Both the position numbers and the translations under genes were made by a program. A DNA stretch of 64,000 nt. Origin: Arthrobacter sp. Soil763. Lineage in GTDB: Bacteria > Actinomycetota > Actinomycetes > Actinomycetales > Micrococcaceae. Below are positions 17,470 through 26,440 of the stretch, piece by piece. Every line of letters starts with the position of its first letter. Position 1 is the stretch's first letter. The notes below the pieces were generated by a model, which was not told the DNA's origin, searched no databases, and saw only the letters and a program-made list of their open reading frames with translations. The stretch is taken from assembly GCF_001428365.1 (NCBI RefSeq), contig NZ_LMSH01000004.1:352967-416966 (forward strand). Reading direction: 5' to 3'.

Positions 17470-18669
17470 GTGAAGGATACAAAGAAGTTCCTGATGGTCG
17501 CCGTGATGGCGACCGGGCTCGCCCTCAGCGCCTGCGCCCCCACCGGCTCGGCCGCGCCGGCGGGTTCCGGCGGTGCCGGCAACGCCGCCGAACCCGTCAA
17601 CGTAGGCATCATCTATTCAAAGACCGGACCCCTTGCGGCGTACGGCGCCACCTACTACGAGGGCCTGCAGGCCGGCATCGACTACGCGACCGGCGGCACC
17701 GGCGAGATCAACGGCGCCAAGATCAACCTGACCTACGCGGACGACGCCGGCGATCCGGACAAAGCAGTTACCGCGGCCAAGGACATGATCGGCAAGGGCT
17801 ACAAGATCATTGGCGGCACGGCGTCGTCAGGTATCGCCGTGAAGCTCGCGGAGCAGGCCCAGCAGAACAAGATCCTCTACATCTCCGGGGCTGCGGCCAC
17901 CGACGCGATCCAGGGCGTGAACAAGTACACCTTCCGTTCCGGCCGCCAGAGCCTGCAGGACGTCGCCACCGCGGGCACTTTCATCGACACCAAGGGTAAG
18001 AAGGTCGTCGTCTTCGCGCAGGACAACGCCTTCGGCCAGGGCAACGTCGCCGCCGTCAAGGCTGTCCTGGGAGCCAAGGGCGCGACCGTGGACTCCGTCC
18101 TGGTCCCGGAAAACCAGGAACTGACCCCGTTTGCGCGTCAGCTCCTCGACACCAAGCCGGATATGGTCTTCGTGGCCTGGGCCGGGGCAACCACCGGCAG
18201 CATGTGGCAAGCGCTCAGCCAGCAGGGAGTGTTTGACGCCGCCCCCGTCGTGACCGGTCTGGGCGACGCGTCCAGCTTCGGCGCCTACGGCCCTGCGAGC
18301 TCCAAGATCAGCTTCCTCAGCCACTACTTCCCGGGTGCCTCGGGGACCGAGGTGGAAAAGAAGATGATCGCCACCGTCGAGAAGGCCGGCCACAAGCCGG
18401 ACCTGTTCACCCCGGACGGCTTCGTCCTTGGCCAGCTGATCGCCCAGGCAATCAAGGAAGGCGGCGGGACGGACCCTGATGCAATGGTCAAGGCACTTGA
18501 AGGCTTCAGCTTCGACGGCCCCAAGGGCAAGCAGACCGTCCGCGCATCAGACCACGCCCTGATCCAGGACATGTATCAGGCCAAGCTCGCCAAGAAGGGT
18601 GATACCTGGATCCCCGAGCTGGTCAAGGCGATCCCGGGCGAGACGGTCGCTCCGCCGGAAAAGAAGTAG
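17470..18669 (+). CDS. ABC importer substrate-binding lipoprotein (Liv type)
   Basis: This 399 aa extracytoplasmic receptor begins with a lipoprotein signal (KKFLMVAVMATGLALSACAP, lipobox LSAC). It continues with a type I periplasmic-binding fold: VNVGIIYSKTGPLAAYG, then DDAGDPDKAVTAAKDMIGKG and YKIIGGTASSGIAVKLAEQA. This is the branched-chain amino acid/amide receptor family, but the ligand could equally be an organic acid given the acyl-CoA synthetase downstream. I chose GTG 17470 (GAAAGG 6 bases upstream); an upstream in-frame start lacks a signal peptide. It is the first gene of an eight-gene operon. Confidence 0.92.
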   Translation: MKDTKKFLMVAVMATGLALSACAPTGSAAPAGSGGAGNAAEPVNVGIIYSKTGPLAAYGATYYEGLQAGIDYATGGTGEINGAKINLTYADDAGDPDKAVTAAKDMIGKGYKIIGGTASSGIAVKLAEQAQQNKILYISGAAATDAIQGVNKYTFRSGRQSLQDVATAGTFIDTKGKKVVVFAQDNAFGQGNVAAVKAVLGAKGATVDSVLVPENQELTPFARQLLDTKPDMVFVAWAGATTGSMWQALSQQGVFDAAPVVTGLGDASSFGAYGPASSKISFLSHYFPGASGTEVEKKMIATVEKAGHKPDLFTPDGFVLGQLIAQAIKEGGGTDPDAMVKALEGFSFDGPKGKQTVRASDHALIQDMYQAKLAKKGDTWIPELVKAIPGETVAPPEKK

Positions 18670-18729
18670 CCCAGCGGCATTGAGCTTCGGCTCACCCCGC
18701 CCGCCAGCGAGCTAGAACGAAGGAACCGT

Positions 18730-19494
18730 ATGACAACCCCAGCCCTGCCCGCCCTCGAGGTGGATGGCCTTGGTCTGCAGATCGGCGGTGCACGCATCCT
18801 CCAGGATGTGAGCTTCGCCGTCGGCGCCGGCGAAATGATCGGCGTCATCGGCCCCAACGGGGCCGGCAAGACCACCTTGTTCAACCTGATTTCCGGCGTG
18901 ACGCGGCCCACCGCGGGCAGCATCACGCTGAACGGCAGGGAGATCACGGCCGCGCCCATCCACCGCCGGGCGAAGGCAGGGCTGGGACGGACCTTCCAGA
19001 CCTCCAACCTGTTTCCCCGGCTCAGCGTGCTGGAGAACGTCCGACTCGCCGCCCAAGCGAAACTGGGTGGCAGCTTCAGCGTTCTGCGCTTTCCGTCAAT
19101 CTCGGACGAAGCCACCCGGATCGCACGGGACACGATCGCGGAGGTCGGCCTCACCGGAAAACTCACGACGGCTGCGGGCGACCTTTCGCACGGCGAGAAG
19201 CGCAAGGTGGAGATCGCCGTGCTGCTGGCCACCGACCCGGCAATTGTCCTGCTCGACGAGCCGATGGCCGGGGTGGCGTCGGGGGACGTCCCGTCCCTCA
19301 CCGCGATCATCCGGGGAATGCACCGGGACCGCGGCTGCACCGTGATGATGGTCGAGCACCACATGGACGTTGTGCTGGGCCTGGTCGACCGGGTTGCCGT
19401 GATGCACCATGGCAGCCTGCTGGCCCTGGACAGCCCGGCCGCCGTTATGGCCGATCCCACCGTGCAAAGCGCCTACCTCGGAGAACCCGTATGA
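18730..19494 (+). CDS. ABC transporter ATPase, LivG type
   Basis: This 254 aa ATPase powers the Liv-type importer. Walker A is GPNGAGKTTLFNLISGV, the signature is LSHGEKRKVEIA, and Walker B is AIVLLDEPMAGV. The LivG-type insertion after GLGRTFQTSNLFPRLSVLENV is present. The start is ATG 18730 with GAAGGAA upstream. It overlaps the LivF-type gene by 4 bases (ATGA). Confidence 0.95.
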   Translation: MTTPALPALEVDGLGLQIGGARILQDVSFAVGAGEMIGVIGPNGAGKTTLFNLISGVTRPTAGSITLNGREITAAPIHRRAKAGLGRTFQTSNLFPRLSVLENVRLAAQAKLGGSFSVLRFPSISDEATRIARDTIAEVGLTGKLTTAAGDLSHGEKRKVEIAVLLATDPAIVLLDEPMAGVASGDVPSLTAIIRGMHRDRGCTVMMVEHHMDVVLGLVDRVAVMHHGSLLALDSPAAVMADPTVQSAYLGEPV

Positions 19495-20276
19495 GCACCG
19501 CAGCCGAACGCAGCGCCACTGAAGCCCCGCCCATCCTGCGGGTCGAGGGCCTCAACGCCAGGATAGCCGGGCAACAGGTGGTGGAAGATGTGTCCTTCAC
19601 CGTGCCCGCGACCGGAATCACCGCCCTGCTGGGCCGCAACGGCGTCGGGAAGACCAGCACCATCAAGGCCATCATCGGCCTGATCGACCGCGCGGGAGTC
19701 GTCGAACTGGCCGGCGAACGGATCGAGAAGGAAGCCACCTTTAAGATCATCCAGCGTGGGGTTGGCTACGTCCCGGAGGACCGTGAGGTCTTCTCCGAGC
19801 TGACGGTCGCGGAGAATCTCCGGCTTGCCGAACGCGACGCCGCCCCGCGCAGGCAACTGGTGGAGGAGCTTTTCCCGGACCTGTTGGCGCGCTCCGGGCA
19901 GATGGCCGGAACGCTGTCCGGCGGCCAGCAGCAGATGGTCTCGCTGGCTCGGGCACTGTTGAACACCAACAAGATCCTGCTGGTCGACGAGCCCACCAAG
20001 GGCCTCGCGCCAAAGATCGTCGGTGAGGTGGCGGAAACGCTGGCCGAAGCGGCCAGAACCGTCCCCATTCTGCTGGTCGAGCAGAACCTGCACGTCGTCC
20101 GCCAGCTTGCAGAAGGCGTCGTCGTACTCTCCGGCGGGCGCGTGGTGCACACCGGCCGTGCCCTCGATTTCCTCGATGACGCCAGACTGATCCAACGGCA
20201 CTTGGGTGTCTCCAGCGACACCGCTTCCCACGGAGAGACCGCCGCGGAACCAGCCCAGAAAGGCGCAGCCCTGTGA
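19491..20276 (+). CDS. ABC transporter ATPase, LivF type
   Basis: This 261 aa second ATPase of the importer has Walker A GRNGVGKTSTIKAIIG and YVPEDREVFSELTVAENLRL typical of LivF. The signature is LSGGQQQMVSLARAL and Walker B is ILLVDEPTKGLAP. It overlaps the preceding gene by ATGA and the following permease gene by GTGA, showing tight coupling. It pairs with the LivG-type subunit at the membrane. Confidence 0.95.
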   Translation: MSTAAERSATEAPPILRVEGLNARIAGQQVVEDVSFTVPATGITALLGRNGVGKTSTIKAIIGLIDRAGVVELAGERIEKEATFKIIQRGVGYVPEDREVFSELTVAENLRLAERDAAPRRQLVEELFPDLLARSGQMAGTLSGGQQQMVSLARALLNTNKILLVDEPTKGLAPKIVGEVAETLAEAARTVPILLVEQNLHVVRQLAEGVVVLSGGRVVHTGRALDFLDDARLIQRHLGVSSDTASHGETAAEPAQKGAAL

Positions 20277-21148
20277 GCACCCTCGTCCTGCTACTGTTCA
20301 CCGGCCTCGGCCTGGGTGCACTCTACTTCCTCGTGGCCGCCGGGCTGTCCTTGATCTACGGGCTGATGGGGGTGCTGAATTTTGCTCACGGCGCCTTCCT
20401 GACCCTCGGTGCCTTCACAGGCTGGGAGATGGCCCGCCGCGCCGGCTCTGACAACTGGGGGGTCTTCCTGCTCTCCCTCGTCATCGGGGCGGCCGCCGGC
20501 GCAGCCTTTGCCGCGTTCACCGAGTTCGTCCTGATCCGCCGGCTCTACCAGCGCCACATCGAACAGGTGCTCGTCACGCTGGGCCTGTCCCTCGCCGCCG
20601 TCGCACTGTTCGACGGCACCTGGGGAACCGACCCGGTATACATCCAGGGCCCGGCGTGGTTCAAGGACACCACCGACATCCTCGGCGCCCGGGTTCCCAA
20701 CGACCGCTTCGTCTGTATAGTCGCCGCCCTGTTGGTGCTGCTGGCGCTGGTGTTCTTCCTCAAGAAGACCCGCTACGGCATGATCATCCGAGCCGGCGTG
20801 GAAAACCGGTCCATGGTCACCGCCCTCGGCATCGACGTCCGCAAGGCCTTCACCCTCGTCTTCACCATCGGCGGGGCGGCGGCCGGACTCGGCGGCGTCC
20901 TCGCCTCGCACTACTTCGGCTACGTCTCACCGATGCTCGGCGGCTCGCTGCTGATCTTCGCCTTCATCGTCACGGTGATCGGCGGGCTCGGCTCGCTGAC
21001 CGGAGCGGCCATCGCCGCCGTCGCCGTCGCCGTCCTGCAGCAGTTCGCGAACTTCTACCTCGGCGGCACCGGCGACTTCGTCGTCGTGCTCGCCCTGGCG
21101 CTCGTCCTGCTGTTCCGTCCCACCGGCCTGCTTGGGAGAACCGCATGA
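20273..21148 (+). CDS. ABC transporter permease, LivH type
   Basis: This 291 aa membrane protein has about eight hydrophobic helices. The LivH-family text includes ALYFLVAAGLSLIYGLMGVLNFAHGAF near the N-terminus. The cytoplasmic EAA-like loop reads TRYGMIIRAGVENRSMVTALGIDVRK. The start is GTG 20273, overlapping the LivF-type stop. With the LivM-type partner it forms the translocation channel. Confidence 0.94.
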   Translation: MSTLVLLLFTGLGLGALYFLVAAGLSLIYGLMGVLNFAHGAFLTLGAFTGWEMARRAGSDNWGVFLLSLVIGAAAGAAFAAFTEFVLIRRLYQRHIEQVLVTLGLSLAAVALFDGTWGTDPVYIQGPAWFKDTTDILGARVPNDRFVCIVAALLVLLALVFFLKKTRYGMIIRAGVENRSMVTALGIDVRKAFTLVFTIGGAAAGLGGVLASHYFGYVSPMLGGSLLIFAFIVTVIGGLGSLTGAAIAAVAVAVLQQFANFYLGGTGDFVVVLALALVLLFRPTGLLGRTA

Positions 21149-22371
21149 GCACCGAAACCGACACCTCGAGCACCGGGGGCTCCGCACAGCCTGCGGCCGA
21201 CGGCGGCGCAGCCCGCCGGAGCCGGAAGGCCGACGTCGTGGGAGGACCCGGTGCCGGACCCGGCGGAGCGCGCCCCGGCGCGGGGGCCCGAAGGCTGGTG
21301 GCGTGGGCCTCGGGCGCGGCCGGTGTACTGCTCCTGGTCCTGCTTCCGCTGCTGAACATTTCGCTGCCGGGCGTGCTGCCGGGACCCAGCTACACCCCGG
21401 GATCCCTGCAGCTGCTGGCCATGTCCATGCTGATGGCGGCCGCGGCCCTGACCTACCACCTGCTCCTCGGTGTTGCCGGGCTGCTGTCCTTCGGGCACGC
21501 GCTCTACTTCGGAGCCGGCGTCTACGGGCTCGCGATCATTCTGCAGAACTTTGACATCCCGTTGCTTCCGGCGATGGGACTGACCCTGCTGGTTGTGATC
21601 GTGCTGGCACACGTGGTCGGCAGCATCAGCCTGCGGGTCAGCGGCATCCCCTTCGCCATGGTCACGCTGGCGTTCGCCCAGGCCGGGTCGGTCATCGTCG
21701 GCCGCAACCCCGACGGCAGGACCGGCGGCGACGAGGGTATGACGCTGCGCACCGACAACCTGCCAGACTTCCTGGTCGGCGTCGTCAACACCCGCAACCT
21801 GTACTGGCTGGCGCTGGCCGTGCTGGTGGCCGTCTTCGTCATCGTCACCTGGGTGCAGTCCTCCCGTGCCGGGCACACCGCGGCCGCCGTGCGCGAAAAC
21901 GAACTGCGCGTCCGGGTCCTGGGCCTGCAGCCCTACCTCGTCAAGCTGCTGATCTTCGTTCTCTCCGCGATCCTGGTGTCCGTGATCGGCATGGTCTTCC
22001 TGCTGCTGCAGAGTGGCGCCGTGCCGCGGGCCATCTCCTCGGACCTCACCATCATGCTGTTGGTGATGGTGGTTCTGGGCGGCGTGGGCTCGCGTTGGGG
22101 TGCTGTGGTCGGCGGCGTGTTCTACACCATCCTCGACCAGCGGCTTACGACACTGGCCAACTCCGAGGCCGTAAAGTCACTCCCGGACATCCTGCGGGTA
22201 CCGTTGTCAGAACCGTTGTTCATCCTCGGCACGCTCTTCATCCTGGTGGTGCTCTTCCTGCCCGGCGGCCTCGCTGGTACCGCCGAGCGGCTGGCGCAGC
22301 GCCGCCGGGGCACCAGTGCCGGCAGCGGCGGTACCGAGACTCCCCAAGACATCCTGGAGGACGCCGCATGA
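21145..22371 (+). CDS. ABC transporter permease, LivM type
   Basis: This 408 aa membrane protein carries an unusually long polar, Gly/Ala/Arg-rich N-terminal region (about 55 residues) before its first helix. It then has LivM-family text: LLGVAGLLSFGHALYFGAGVYG and AVRENELRVRVLGLQPYLVKLL. About nine to ten membrane segments are visible. The ATG overlaps the LivH-type stop and the stop overlaps the next start (ATGA). A C-terminal polar tail follows the last helix. Confidence 0.93.
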   Translation: MSTETDTSSTGGSAQPAADGGAARRSRKADVVGGPGAGPGGARPGAGARRLVAWASGAAGVLLLVLLPLLNISLPGVLPGPSYTPGSLQLLAMSMLMAAAALTYHLLLGVAGLLSFGHALYFGAGVYGLAIILQNFDIPLLPAMGLTLLVVIVLAHVVGSISLRVSGIPFAMVTLAFAQAGSVIVGRNPDGRTGGDEGMTLRTDNLPDFLVGVVNTRNLYWLALAVLVAVFVIVTWVQSSRAGHTAAAVRENELRVRVLGLQPYLVKLLIFVLSAILVSVIGMVFLLLQSGAVPRAISSDLTIMLLVMVVLGGVGSRWGAVVGGVFYTILDQRLTTLANSEAVKSLPDILRVPLSEPLFILGTLFILVVLFLPGGLAGTAERLAQRRRGTSAGSGGTETPQDILEDAA

Positions 22372-23987
22372 GCCACCCGACCGGTCCGAACCGCGCCGAC
22401 GGCCTGCACACCTTGGGCCGCTGGACCACGGACCGCAGCCTGTCCACCCCGCACAGGGTCGCCATTGACGACCGGGGCTGCACACTGCTGTACAGCGAGC
22501 TGGAACGCCGCGCCTCCGCCCTGGCCGACGGGTTCCGTGCCGCCGGCTACCGGATCGGGGACCGGATCGCCAGCCTGACCGGTAACAGCTCGGACCACGT
22601 CGTGGCCTTCTTCGCCTGTGCCAAGGCGGGGCTGGTCCTGGTCCCGCTGTCCTGGCGGCTCTCGCCCAAGGAGCTCGCGGCCCAGCTTGAGGTCGCCGAG
22701 CCCCAGCTGCTGCTGGTTGAAGGCGACCTCGACGCCCTTGCCGCCGCAGCGTGCGCCTTACTGCCGCGCCGGCCGCGGACCGTTGCCCTGGGCCCCGGCG
22801 GCGTCGAAAAGTCGGTACCGCCGCCCACGCACGTGCGCCCGGCGGCCCCCGTTGACGCCGGCACGCCACGCCGGGAAGTGCGCGACGACGATGCCCTGCT
22901 GATGATTTTCACCTCCGGCACCGAGGGCGCCAGCAAGGCCGCCGTCCTGACCCACGCCAACTGCTTCTGGAACAACCTCTCGCTCTCGCGGACCCTGGAC
23001 ATGGGCAGCAACGACGTGGTGCTGGCCGTGCTGCCGCAGTTCCACGTGGGCGGCTGGAACATCCAGCCGCTGCTGGCCTGGTGGGTCGGCGCCACCGTGG
23101 TGCTGGAACGCGGATTCGATCCGGGGCGCGTCCTGCAGCTCATCGCGGAGCGCGGCGTGACCATGCTGATGGGGGTGCCGACCCAGTACCTCATGCTCGC
23201 CGAACACCCGGACTTTGCCCACGCCGAACTCGGCAGCCTGCGCCACGCGGTGGTGGGCGGGGCCCCAATGCCGGCGCCGCTGCTGCGGATCTGGCACCGC
23301 CGCGGAGTGGCCCTGAGCCAGGGGTACGGACTGACCGAGGCCTCGCCCAACGTCCTGTGCCTGCCGAACGAGGACGCCGAACGCATGGTTGGCTACTCCG
23401 GCAAGCCCTACCCGCACGTCGCCGTCGCGGTGGCGGACCCCGCCACCGGTGAAATCCTCGACGGCGCCGCGACCGGAGAGCTGCTGGTCGGCGGCCCGGG
23501 AGTGTTTGCCGGCTACTTCCGGGACCCCGCCGCCACGGCCGCCGTCCTCACCGACGGCTGGCTGCGCACCGGCGACCTCGTGGAGCGCGACGCCGACGGG
23601 TACATCAAGGTGGTGGACCGGCTAAAGGACATCTATATCTCCGGCGGCGAGAACGTGGCACCGGCCGAGGTCGAGGCCGCCTTGCTGACCCATCCCGCGG
23701 TGGCGCAGGCCGCCGTCGTCGGGGTGGAGGACGCGCGCTGGGGTGAAACCGGCATGGCCTTCGTCGTGGTCCGCCCCGGCATGGCCACGGACGAACAGGA
23801 GCTCCTGGAACACTGCGGCTCCCAGCTGGCCCGCTTCAAGGTGCCGGCCCGGGTCAAGATGGTCTCCGCGCTGCCCCGCACGGCGCTGAACAAGGTACTC
23901 CGCGCCAAGCTCCGGCAGGAGCTGGCCGGCCGCCCCGAGGCCGGGAACGCCCGGGCGGCCGCGTCCGCGGCAGGCGGCCGGCGATGA
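22368..23987 (+). CDS. Acyl-CoA synthetase (AMP-binding family)
   Basis: This 539 aa ligase activates a carboxylic acid to its CoA thioester through an acyl-adenylate. The AMP-binding P-loop is LMIFTSGTEGASKAAVLTH, motif II is LSQGYGLTEASPN, and the hinge is WLRTGDLVERDADGYIKVVDRLKD. The catalytic-lysine region is near the end (PRTALNKVLRAKL). It is closest to medium-chain/aromatic acid ligases such as FadD/MenE types, but the substrate is not deducible. Its place in a transporter operon suggests it activates the imported acid. Confidence 0.92.
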   Translation: MSHPTGPNRADGLHTLGRWTTDRSLSTPHRVAIDDRGCTLLYSELERRASALADGFRAAGYRIGDRIASLTGNSSDHVVAFFACAKAGLVLVPLSWRLSPKELAAQLEVAEPQLLLVEGDLDALAAAACALLPRRPRTVALGPGGVEKSVPPPTHVRPAAPVDAGTPRREVRDDDALLMIFTSGTEGASKAAVLTHANCFWNNLSLSRTLDMGSNDVVLAVLPQFHVGGWNIQPLLAWWVGATVVLERGFDPGRVLQLIAERGVTMLMGVPTQYLMLAEHPDFAHAELGSLRHAVVGGAPMPAPLLRIWHRRGVALSQGYGLTEASPNVLCLPNEDAERMVGYSGKPYPHVAVAVADPATGEILDGAATGELLVGGPGVFAGYFRDPAATAAVLTDGWLRTGDLVERDADGYIKVVDRLKDIYISGGENVAPAEVEAALLTHPAVAQAAVVGVEDARWGETGMAFVVVRPGMATDEQELLEHCGSQLARFKVPARVKMVSALPRTALNKVLRAKLRQELAGRPEAGNARAAASAAGGRR

Positions 23988-24661
23988 GCGCCGCGCCGCG
24001 CACCGCCCGTGGAACCCGCACCCGGGCCAAGCTGCTCGAGGCCGCGGAGTCGGTCTTCGCCTCGGTGGGCTACCACGAGGCCTCGATCGTCAAGATCACC
24101 GAGGCAGCCGGCGTTGGCCTCGGGACCTTCTACCTGTACTTCGACGGCAAACAGGCCATCTTCGACGAAGTGGTCGAGGACCTGAACCGGCGGGTCCGGC
24201 ACGCCATGACCGACGCCGCCCGCGCCGCCGGCACCCGGCTCGAAGCCGAACGCGCCGGCTTTAGGGCCTTCTTCCGCTTCACCGCCGAGCACCCCGCCTT
24301 GTACCGCATCATCAGGCAGGCCGAGTTCGTCTCTCCCGGCGCCCTGCGGCTGCACTACACCCGTGTTGTCAACGGCTACATTGAAGGCCTGAAGGCGGCC
24401 CAGCTCAGCGGCGAGGTCCGGGAAATGGACCCCACCGTGGCCGCCTGGGCGCTGATGGGCATCGGCGAACTGATCGGCATGCGCTGGGTGCTCTGGGACG
24501 AGGAAGGCGCCGAACCCGCCGCCGGAGCCCGCCCCGACGTGCCGGAAGAAGTCTTCGAGGAAATGATGCAGTTCATCGAACGGGCGCTTGCGCCCGACCC
24601 CGGATCCGCAACGGACCCCGCCGCTAACCCCACCCCGCCCCAGGAAGGGACACAGCCATGA
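23984..24661 (+). CDS. TetR-family transcriptional regulator
   Basis: This 225 aa protein has an N-terminal TetR helix-turn-helix: TRAKLLEAAESVFASVGYHEASIVKITEAAGVGLGTFYLYFDGKQ (in pieces). A larger helical ligand-binding domain follows. It overlaps its neighbours by 4 bases on each side, so it is part of the operon and probably controls it. The ligand may be the CoA ester made by the synthetase, as in other FadR-like TetR proteins; that is inference. Confidence 0.92.
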   Translation: MSAAPRTARGTRTRAKLLEAAESVFASVGYHEASIVKITEAAGVGLGTFYLYFDGKQAIFDEVVEDLNRRVRHAMTDAARAAGTRLEAERAGFRAFFRFTAEHPALYRIIRQAEFVSPGALRLHYTRVVNGYIEGLKAAQLSGEVREMDPTVAAWALMGIGELIGMRWVLWDEEGAEPAAGARPDVPEEVFEEMMQFIERALAPDPGSATDPAANPTPPQEGTQP

Positions 24662-25563
24662 CGCAGACCACGAACCAGGACACCTACCGCACCGTCGACG
24701 TGGCGGTCCGCGGCGGCACGCTGCACACCGCGCTCTGGGGCCCGGAGGATCCGGACGCCCCCACGATCCTCGCGGTGCACGGCGTGACCGCCTCGCACAA
24801 GGCCTGGGCGTACGTGGCGGCCGCGCTTCCCGACGTGCGGATCATCGCCCCCGACCTGCGCGGCCGCGGCCGCAGCAACTCACTGCCCGGCCCCTACGGG
24901 ATGCCCTCGCACGCCGAAGACCTCGCCGCAGTACTCGCCGAACTGGCTCCCGGCCCGGTCGTCGTCGTGGGGCATTCCATGGGCGGCTTCGCCTCGCTCG
25001 TGCTCGCCAACCGGTTCCCGGAGCGCGTCCGCTCGCTGGTGCTGGTCGACGGCGGACTGCCGCTGCAGGTCCCCGAAGGTCTCTCGGACGAAGAAATCAT
25101 TTCCTCGGTGCTCGGACCTGCCGCGCAGCGCCTGAACGCCACTTTCCCCAGCCGGGAGGTTTACCGGTCCTTCTGGCGGCAGCACCCCGCCTTCAGCGCA
25201 GACTGGGGTCCGCTCGTGGACGCCTATGTGGACTATGACCTGACCGGCGAGGAGCCGGAGCTTCGGCCCGCAACGCGGTACGAGGCGATGGCCGAGGACA
25301 CCGCGGACCTGCACCGGGGCGCCTCCCTGTTGAAGGCCCTGGACGAACTCGCCGTTGATGCCGTGGTCCTGCGGGCGCCGCGGGGCCTGCTCAATGAACC
25401 GGCCGCCCTCTATGCACCCGGCTACCTGGAAGGCTGGGCGGAGAAGCTGCCCAGCCTGCGGGTCGGCGAGGTGCCGGATGTCAACCACTACACGATTGTC
25501 ATGGGCGAAGCCGGCGCCGCGGTCGTGGCGGACAGCGTGCGCGAGGCCCTGGCCGGAAGCTGA
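24658..25563 (+). CDS. Alpha/beta hydrolase
   Basis: This 301 aa protein has the alpha/beta hydrolase fold. The oxyanion region is ILAVHGVTASHKAW and the nucleophile elbow is VVVGHSMGGFASL with the serine in G-H-S-M-G. A late histidine in VPDVNHYTIVMGEAG is the likely catalytic base. It is the last gene of the transporter/synthetase operon, starting at an ATG that overlaps the TetR stop. It may hydrolyse an ester or thioester linked to the imported acid. Confidence 0.9.
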   Translation: MTQTTNQDTYRTVDVAVRGGTLHTALWGPEDPDAPTILAVHGVTASHKAWAYVAAALPDVRIIAPDLRGRGRSNSLPGPYGMPSHAEDLAAVLAELAPGPVVVVGHSMGGFASLVLANRFPERVRSLVLVDGGLPLQVPEGLSDEEIISSVLGPAAQRLNATFPSREVYRSFWRQHPAFSADWGPLVDAYVDYDLTGEEPELRPATRYEAMAEDTADLHRGASLLKALDELAVDAVVLRAPRGLLNEPAALYAPGYLEGWAEKLPSLRVGEVPDVNHYTIVMGEAGAAVVADSVREALAGS

Positions 25564-25582
25564 GGCCCGGGGCCGTCCCCGC

Positions 25583-26032
25583 CTAAACCGGCGCCGGGCG
25601 GGCGGGCGGTTCCCTGAACACCAGGACGGGACAGTGCGCGTGGTGGACCGCCTGGCTGGAGACCGAACCGAGGAGGAGGCCCGCGAAACCGCCGTGTCCC
25701 CGGGAGCCCACGGCCACAAGGTCGGCGCCCCGGGAGGCTTCGACCAGGACCGCGCCCGGGTTGCCCTGGACCACGCGGCCTTCGACGGGCACGGTGGCGC
25801 CGCGGACTCGGTCGAGTTCCTCATCCAGGATCACTTGGGCGTCCGTCCGGAAGATCTCGTAATCCCAGCTCTGGCCGAGCGCGTCGGAGACGTAGGGGTA
25901 GTGCCATGCCGTCAGCGCCAGGATGCTGCCGTGCCGGAGCCGGGCTTCCTCCACGGCCCAGTCCATCGCCGCCCGCGACTGCGCGGACCCGTCCACGCCG
26001 ACGACGATCGTGAAGGGTGCATTTGCGGCCAT
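25583..26032 (-). CDS. Universal stress protein (UspA family)
   Basis: This 149 aa single-domain Usp starts MAANAPFTIVVGVDGSAQS. The ATP-binding motif appears as VAVGSRGHGGFAGLLLGSVSSQ (G-x2-G-x9-G-S). I chose ATG 26032, preceded by AAGGAT; the upstream ORF extension has no support. It is convergent with the hydrolase operon and upstream of nothing co-directional. It probably acts in stress or stationary-phase physiology. Confidence 0.92.
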   Translation of the reverse strand: MAANAPFTIVVGVDGSAQSRAAMDWAVEEARLRHGSILALTAWHYPYVSDALGQSWDYEIFRTDAQVILDEELDRVRGATVPVEGRVVQGNPGAVLVEASRGADLVAVGSRGHGGFAGLLLGSVSSQAVHHAHCPVLVFREPPARPAPV

Positions 26033-26166
26033 GGCAATCCTTACGTCGGCGGACGCCCCCGGAGCGGGACAGCTCCCCATGGTGCTACGCCGGGACCCGG
26101 CACCGCGAGTGCCATTGGACCCGTCGGCCGCGGAGCCCGCGGGGGAGCGCGCTTCGGTGAAGGAGC

Positions 26167-26433
26167 CTAGCCGCCGGCGAACGGCGGCAGTACGTCGACG
26201 ACGTCGTCGGGGCCCAGCGCCGCCGAGGTGTTGCGGACCGCCACCTCATTGAGCAGGAAGCTGGAGCGGGCCAGGATCCGTTCCAGCGGCGGGGTGCCGG
26301 CCGGCGGCTCGGGGCGCTCGACGGCGAGGACCGCCTCGATCAGCTCGGCCAGCGTCGCGCCGCCGGCCAGGTCGAATTTTTCCTCGTCCCGGCCGGCGGC
26401 GGCGCGCGCGGCGGCGAAGTAACGTACGTGCAC
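26167..26433 (-). CDS. moaD: MoaD/ThiS-family sulfur carrier
   Basis: This 88 aa ubiquitin-fold protein is the small subunit of molybdopterin synthase. It begins MHVRYFAAARAAAGRDEEKF and ends in PPFAGG, with the C-terminal Gly-Gly that is thiocarboxylated. The start is GTG 26433, 7 bases after the moaA stop, so it is co-transcribed with moaA. The large subunit MoaE is encoded on the other side of the cluster. Confidence 0.9.
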   Translation of the reverse strand: MHVRYFAAARAAAGRDEEKFDLAGGATLAELIEAVLAVERPEPPAGTPPLERILARSSFLLNEVAVRNTSAALGPDDVVDVLPPFAGG

Positions 26434-26440
26434 GGGTGGG

